DNA from: CAILKP01 sp038231815
Lineage (GTDB): Bacteria; Planctomycetota; Phycisphaerae; Phycisphaerales; UBA1924
Assembly (NCBI GenBank): GCA_038231815.1
Contig: JBBRKQ010000007.1
Location: 5,311 to 69,310, forward strand
DNA length: 64,000 nt
Reading direction: 5' to 3'
Part shown: positions 61,500 to 64,000 of the stretch, piece by piece
Position numbering within the stretch: the first letter of the stretch is position 1
Layout: every line of letters starts with the position of its first letter
Notes under the pieces: model-generated
What the model saw: only the letters and a program-made list of their open reading frames with translations
The model's database searches: none
Told to the model about the DNA's origin: nothing
Program-made: the position numbers and the translations under genes

Positions 61500-62504
61500 T
61501 TACGGCCGGCTACTCTGCGCAAGCTCCCTTTGAGACAATACAGCACCCACAACCTCACCAACCGTGATGTCCCCCACTCCTCCCTGCTTCGGCCGCACCA
61601 CGCGAACTTGGGGGCCACGCGGGAGCCAGTTGTCCGTCTGCCCTGCACCGTACAAGGCAACCGTTGGCACACCCAACTGTGCGGCAAGGTGTGTCGGTCC
61701 AGTATCACAGCCTATGAACACCGACGCCGTGCGAATGATGTCGGCCAGCTGCGGCAAGCTCGCAACCGTTGCGTAAACCGAGCTGGTACCGGCCAACCTG
61801 CACATGCAGGCACAGTCAGCACGATCAGCTTGCGTGAACCGCTCCAGCTCAACCTCACCAAAGATGGGCTGCACACCCAAAGCGCCGCCGTCGCTTCGCC
61901 GCATTAGAGCACTCGTGCGGGCCTCGGTCGCGAGCTGTTCTTGCAACTGCAGGAACTGTTTCATGGGCCAACGCTTTGATTCCGCACCTGCGCCAAGGTG
62001 CGACACAATTACTGAGTCAGACCGGGGCAGCCGCGCAACCTGCCCGCGCACCGCAACGTCAAACTCCCGCCACAGCCCAGAATTTGGCTGATAGCCTGGT
62101 GCCGCATGAGAAACGAACCGCGAGGTCGGAAACATCCGTGTTGCGCCGGCCAGCCACTGCGCATCATCAAACATCTCAATGACCAGCTCAACATCTGCCT
62201 TGATGTTCTCCGGTTCACACTCGCCGCACCACAGGTCGCGAAATTGCCGCAACTCGCAGCTTTGCGCCAGCATCCGCCCCCTGCTCTCCCGGCCAGCTCC
62301 ATCTAAAGTGCTGGCCCCATCCGCTTCAACGGACAGATTCACCTCAGCCGCAGCCAGCATCGCACGAGAATCCTCTCCCACCAGCGTGATGTTCCACCCG
62401 CCGCGGCACATCGCCCGGTACAGCGGCCAGTGCACGATGCCGTCACCCAGCGAGCCCATGTGAAACACAAACGCGCGCCGCACTGAAGTTTGTGTCTGAC
62501 TCAT
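61500..62504 (-). CDS. Glycosyltransferase family 9
   Basis: A 334-residue GT9 protein, distinct from the copy at 55702. The fold starts AFVFHMGSLGDGIVHWPLYRAM. The acceptor/donor side shows VIVSHLGAGAESKRWPMKQF and VFIGCDTGPTHLAAQLGVPTVALYGA, the last being the GT9 hallmark. It carries extra Cys residues (CADCACM-like segment near RADCACMC) which are unusual. It probably acts in envelope glycan synthesis. The ATG at 62504 has no good ribosome site. It lies 49 bases downstream of the rsmD gene on the same strand and may be in its operon. Confidence 0.83.
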   Translation of the reverse strand: MSQTQTSVRRAFVFHMGSLGDGIVHWPLYRAMCRGGWNITLVGEDSRAMLAAAEVNLSVEADGASTLDGAGRESRGRMLAQSCELRQFRDLWCGECEPENIKADVELVIEMFDDAQWLAGATRMFPTSRFVSHAAPGYQPNSGLWREFDVAVRGQVARLPRSDSVIVSHLGAGAESKRWPMKQFLQLQEQLATEARTSALMRRSDGGALGVQPIFGEVELERFTQADRADCACMCRLAGTSSVYATVASLPQLADIIRTASVFIGCDTGPTHLAAQLGVPTVALYGAGQTDNWLPRGPQVRVVRPKQGGVGDITVGEVVGAVLSQRELAQSSRP

Positions 62505-62553
62505 CGTGTATTGCCCGGACGATGTCGTAGCCGAGCGAAAGCCGTCGCATCGA

Positions 62554-64000
62554 TCATTCAGCCAGCTTCAGGTTCGTCGGGTTCGGATCCAGCATGTACC
62601 AGTGAACCGCCGTTGAGCCATAAATGTGCGTTTCCGGACCGCGCAGGCCCGGAATGGCCAAGTCGCCAAAGTGCTTGTCCGCATTCGCCTGCTTGTGAGC
62701 TTCAGAGAGCATGCGGTCCAGCTCATCATCGCCCTCTTCCTGCGTGAGCGCCCGCAAACCACCGGCGGCCTTAACAGCCTTTGGGTCAAGTCCAAGCTCA
62801 CGGAGAATGTCATCTTCTGACTGATCACCAAAATCGCTGGCGCTCTGCGCATCCCGAGCTGCGCTGTGGGCAGCCTGATTGCGCTTGTCAAACTCTCGCT
62901 CGTGCTCGCTGCCGCCGTCGGTCGTGTCAGCCTTGCCGTGCTTGCCCTTCCCTGAATTTTTACCAAGATTCTCCAAATACTCCCGCCGCTCATCGGCCAG
63001 ATGCCCCCCGCTGCGGTCGAGCATGCGCGAGCCACCGCTGCCTCGAGCGTCATGCTTCGATCCCTCCTTCGGGTCACGCTTGGCGTCCAGCTTGCGAATC
63101 AGCGCCTCGACTTCATCCAGCGTGTCATCATCATCGTCATCGATGTCGTCGGACCCGTCAAGATCAACCTCATCGTGCTCATCGCCATCAAAATCGTCGT
63201 GGTCGTGGTCCTCACCTTCATCAAGGTGATCGCGCTCTTGATCATCGAGCTGCTGCCCGCGCAAGCCGGCATCATCCAAGCCCGCAACATTCATGGGCAG
63301 CCCCGCGGCATCCAGTTCACGCTTGATCAGTTCCGGATCCAGCCAACCATCGCCATCTCCCGTATCAGTGCTGTGCCGCCCCGCCGCTCCAGGGCCGGCA
63401 AACTCATGATCGCGCCCGCCGCGAAGTAAGTCGTTGCGGCCGCCCGAACCCTTGCCCCGATTCCGGCGGCGGGTGCCGCCGCGCTTGTCACCGGCTTTGC
63501 TGCCACTCTTATGGCCGCCGATCGCCAAATTGTCATCATCTATGCTGGGCAGCGATGGCCCGCCCTTGCGACTGATCGTGGCCGTGAGCTTGCCTTGGGC
63601 AAGCAGCTTAAGCTGCTCACGACGCTTTGAAACCTCGGGGCTATCAAAGATAAATGGCCACGGCGTGCGAATCACCATGAAGCCGTCGGGCGCGAGCTGC
63701 TTACCAATAACGCTGGCCTGCTGCCGCACCCGATCCCACTCAAGCCCGCCGGGCTGGCGAATCAGGTCATACGGCGGATCCATGAACACTAGATCAACCT
63801 TCTGCGGGATGCGGGCAACAATCGCCAGGCCCAGTGCATCACCGTGAACCAGTTTCACACGGTCCTGCACCTTGAGCAGCTCAATGTTTGACTGCACCAC
63901 CTGTGCAATCCGCTTGGAACGCTCCACCATCACCACCGACTTGGCCCCCCGGCTCACTGCTTCCAGCCCGATCGAGCCGGACCCGCAAAACAGATCAACC
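62554..64000 (-). CDS. RsmD-type 16S rRNA guanine-N2 methyltransferase with long acidic C-terminal tail (partial)
   Basis: The gene runs off the window end, so its N-terminus is missing. The visible start, VDLFCGSGSIGLEAVSRGAK, contains the SAM-binding motif of RsmD-like enzymes, and VFMDPPYDLI is the catalytic DPPY-type motif. RsmD modifies G966 in 16S rRNA. Typical RsmD is about 190 residues; here about 480 are visible. After the fold comes a Lys/Arg/Gly-rich stretch, then an Asp/Glu/His tract (about nine acidic residues in a row near DDIDDDDDDTLDE), then a helical end with HWYMLDPNP. The tail may bind RNA or proteins (inference). A specific RsmD activity is likely but not proven for such a long fusion. 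Confidence 0.8.
   Translation of the reverse strand, partial: VDLFCGSGSIGLEAVSRGAKSVVMVERSKRIAQVVQSNIELLKVQDRVKLVHGDALGLAIVARIPQKVDLVFMDPPYDLIRQPGGLEWDRVRQQASVIGKQLAPDGFMVIRTPWPFIFDSPEVSKRREQLKLLAQGKLTATISRKGGPSLPSIDDDNLAIGGHKSGSKAGDKRGGTRRRNRGKGSGGRNDLLRGGRDHEFAGPGAAGRHSTDTGDGDGWLDPELIKRELDAAGLPMNVAGLDDAGLRGQQLDDQERDHLDEGEDHDHDDFDGDEHDEVDLDGSDDIDDDDDDTLDEVEALIRKLDAKRDPKEGSKHDARGSGGSRMLDRSGGHLADERREYLENLGKNSGKGKHGKADTTDGGSEHEREFDKRNQAAHSAARDAQSASDFGDQSEDDILRELGLDPKAVKAAGGLRALTQEEGDDELDRMLSEAHKQANADKHFGDLAIPGLRGPETHIYGSTAVHWYMLDPNPTNLKLAE

Overview
The window reads as a chromosomal segment of a Planctomycetota bacterium, most likely class Phycisphaerae. The reasons are several secreted proteins that end in the same dockerin-like module (starting Cys-Ser-Ile/Leu-Ala-Asp and ending Gly-Cys), a lone mraZ, a DUF1844 protein, a lone atpA, a futalosine-pathway gene, and moderately high GC with mostly short, mixed-strand transcription units. 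No rRNA, tRNA, insertion sequence, phage or CRISPR array was recognised.

Layout. 1-5 kb: the end of a methyltransferase, a choice-of-anchor L dockerin protein, another methyltransferase, rnc and rpmH. 5-9.3 kb: a membrane protein with anti-sigma-like, dockerin-like and cohesin-like parts, then a secreted dockerin protein. 9.4-14.8 kb: miaB, a methyltransferase, an amidohydrolase and mraZ, followed by a non-coding interval with five GGA-loop hairpins and a terminator. 14.8-21.2 kb: an orphan CcrM-like DNA methyltransferase, a DUF2721 protein, a secreted protein, a sugar-nucleotide-type reductase, trmD and rpsP. 21.8-33.3 kb: atpA, then a decayed dockerin gene, two large paralogous HAF/Ig/dockerin proteins and a LamG-like dockerin protein. 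33.3-42.7 kb: a serine hydrolase, a rhomboid protease, a CDGSH protein coupled to a papain-like protein, a GH127 glycosidase, an ECF sigma factor with a DUF4349 partner, and a frameshifted small membrane gene. 42.9-52 kb: a two-domain thioredoxin protein, a PpiC/SurA lipoprotein with a YraN protein, DUF1844, sdhCAB and mqnB. 52.3-64 kb: an HlyD-type adaptor, a zinc-ribbon membrane protein, two GT9 glycosyltransferases, an MscS channel, a type II secretion F protein, a GT39 transferase and an rsmD with a long acidic tail.

Themes. Much of the accessory content concerns the cell surface: exported Ig-like, propeller-like and LamG-like proteins, envelope glycosyltransferases, secretion machinery and periplasmic folding factors. 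The respiratory genes agree with one another: a cytochrome b558-type succinate dehydrogenase, which normally uses menaquinone, lies next to a futalosine hydrolase of menaquinone synthesis.

The strongest candidate for something undescribed is the interval 14523-14768. Four hairpins share the loop UGGA closed by CA/UG and a fifth carries AGGAU, while the stems differ in sequence but stay paired. A strong terminator-like hairpin follows. This is the architecture of CsrB/RsmZ RNAs, which sequester CsrA, and I know of no described example in this phylum. Second are the two paralogous giant surface proteins, which share a conserved open leader of about 300 bases ahead of the signal-peptide start.
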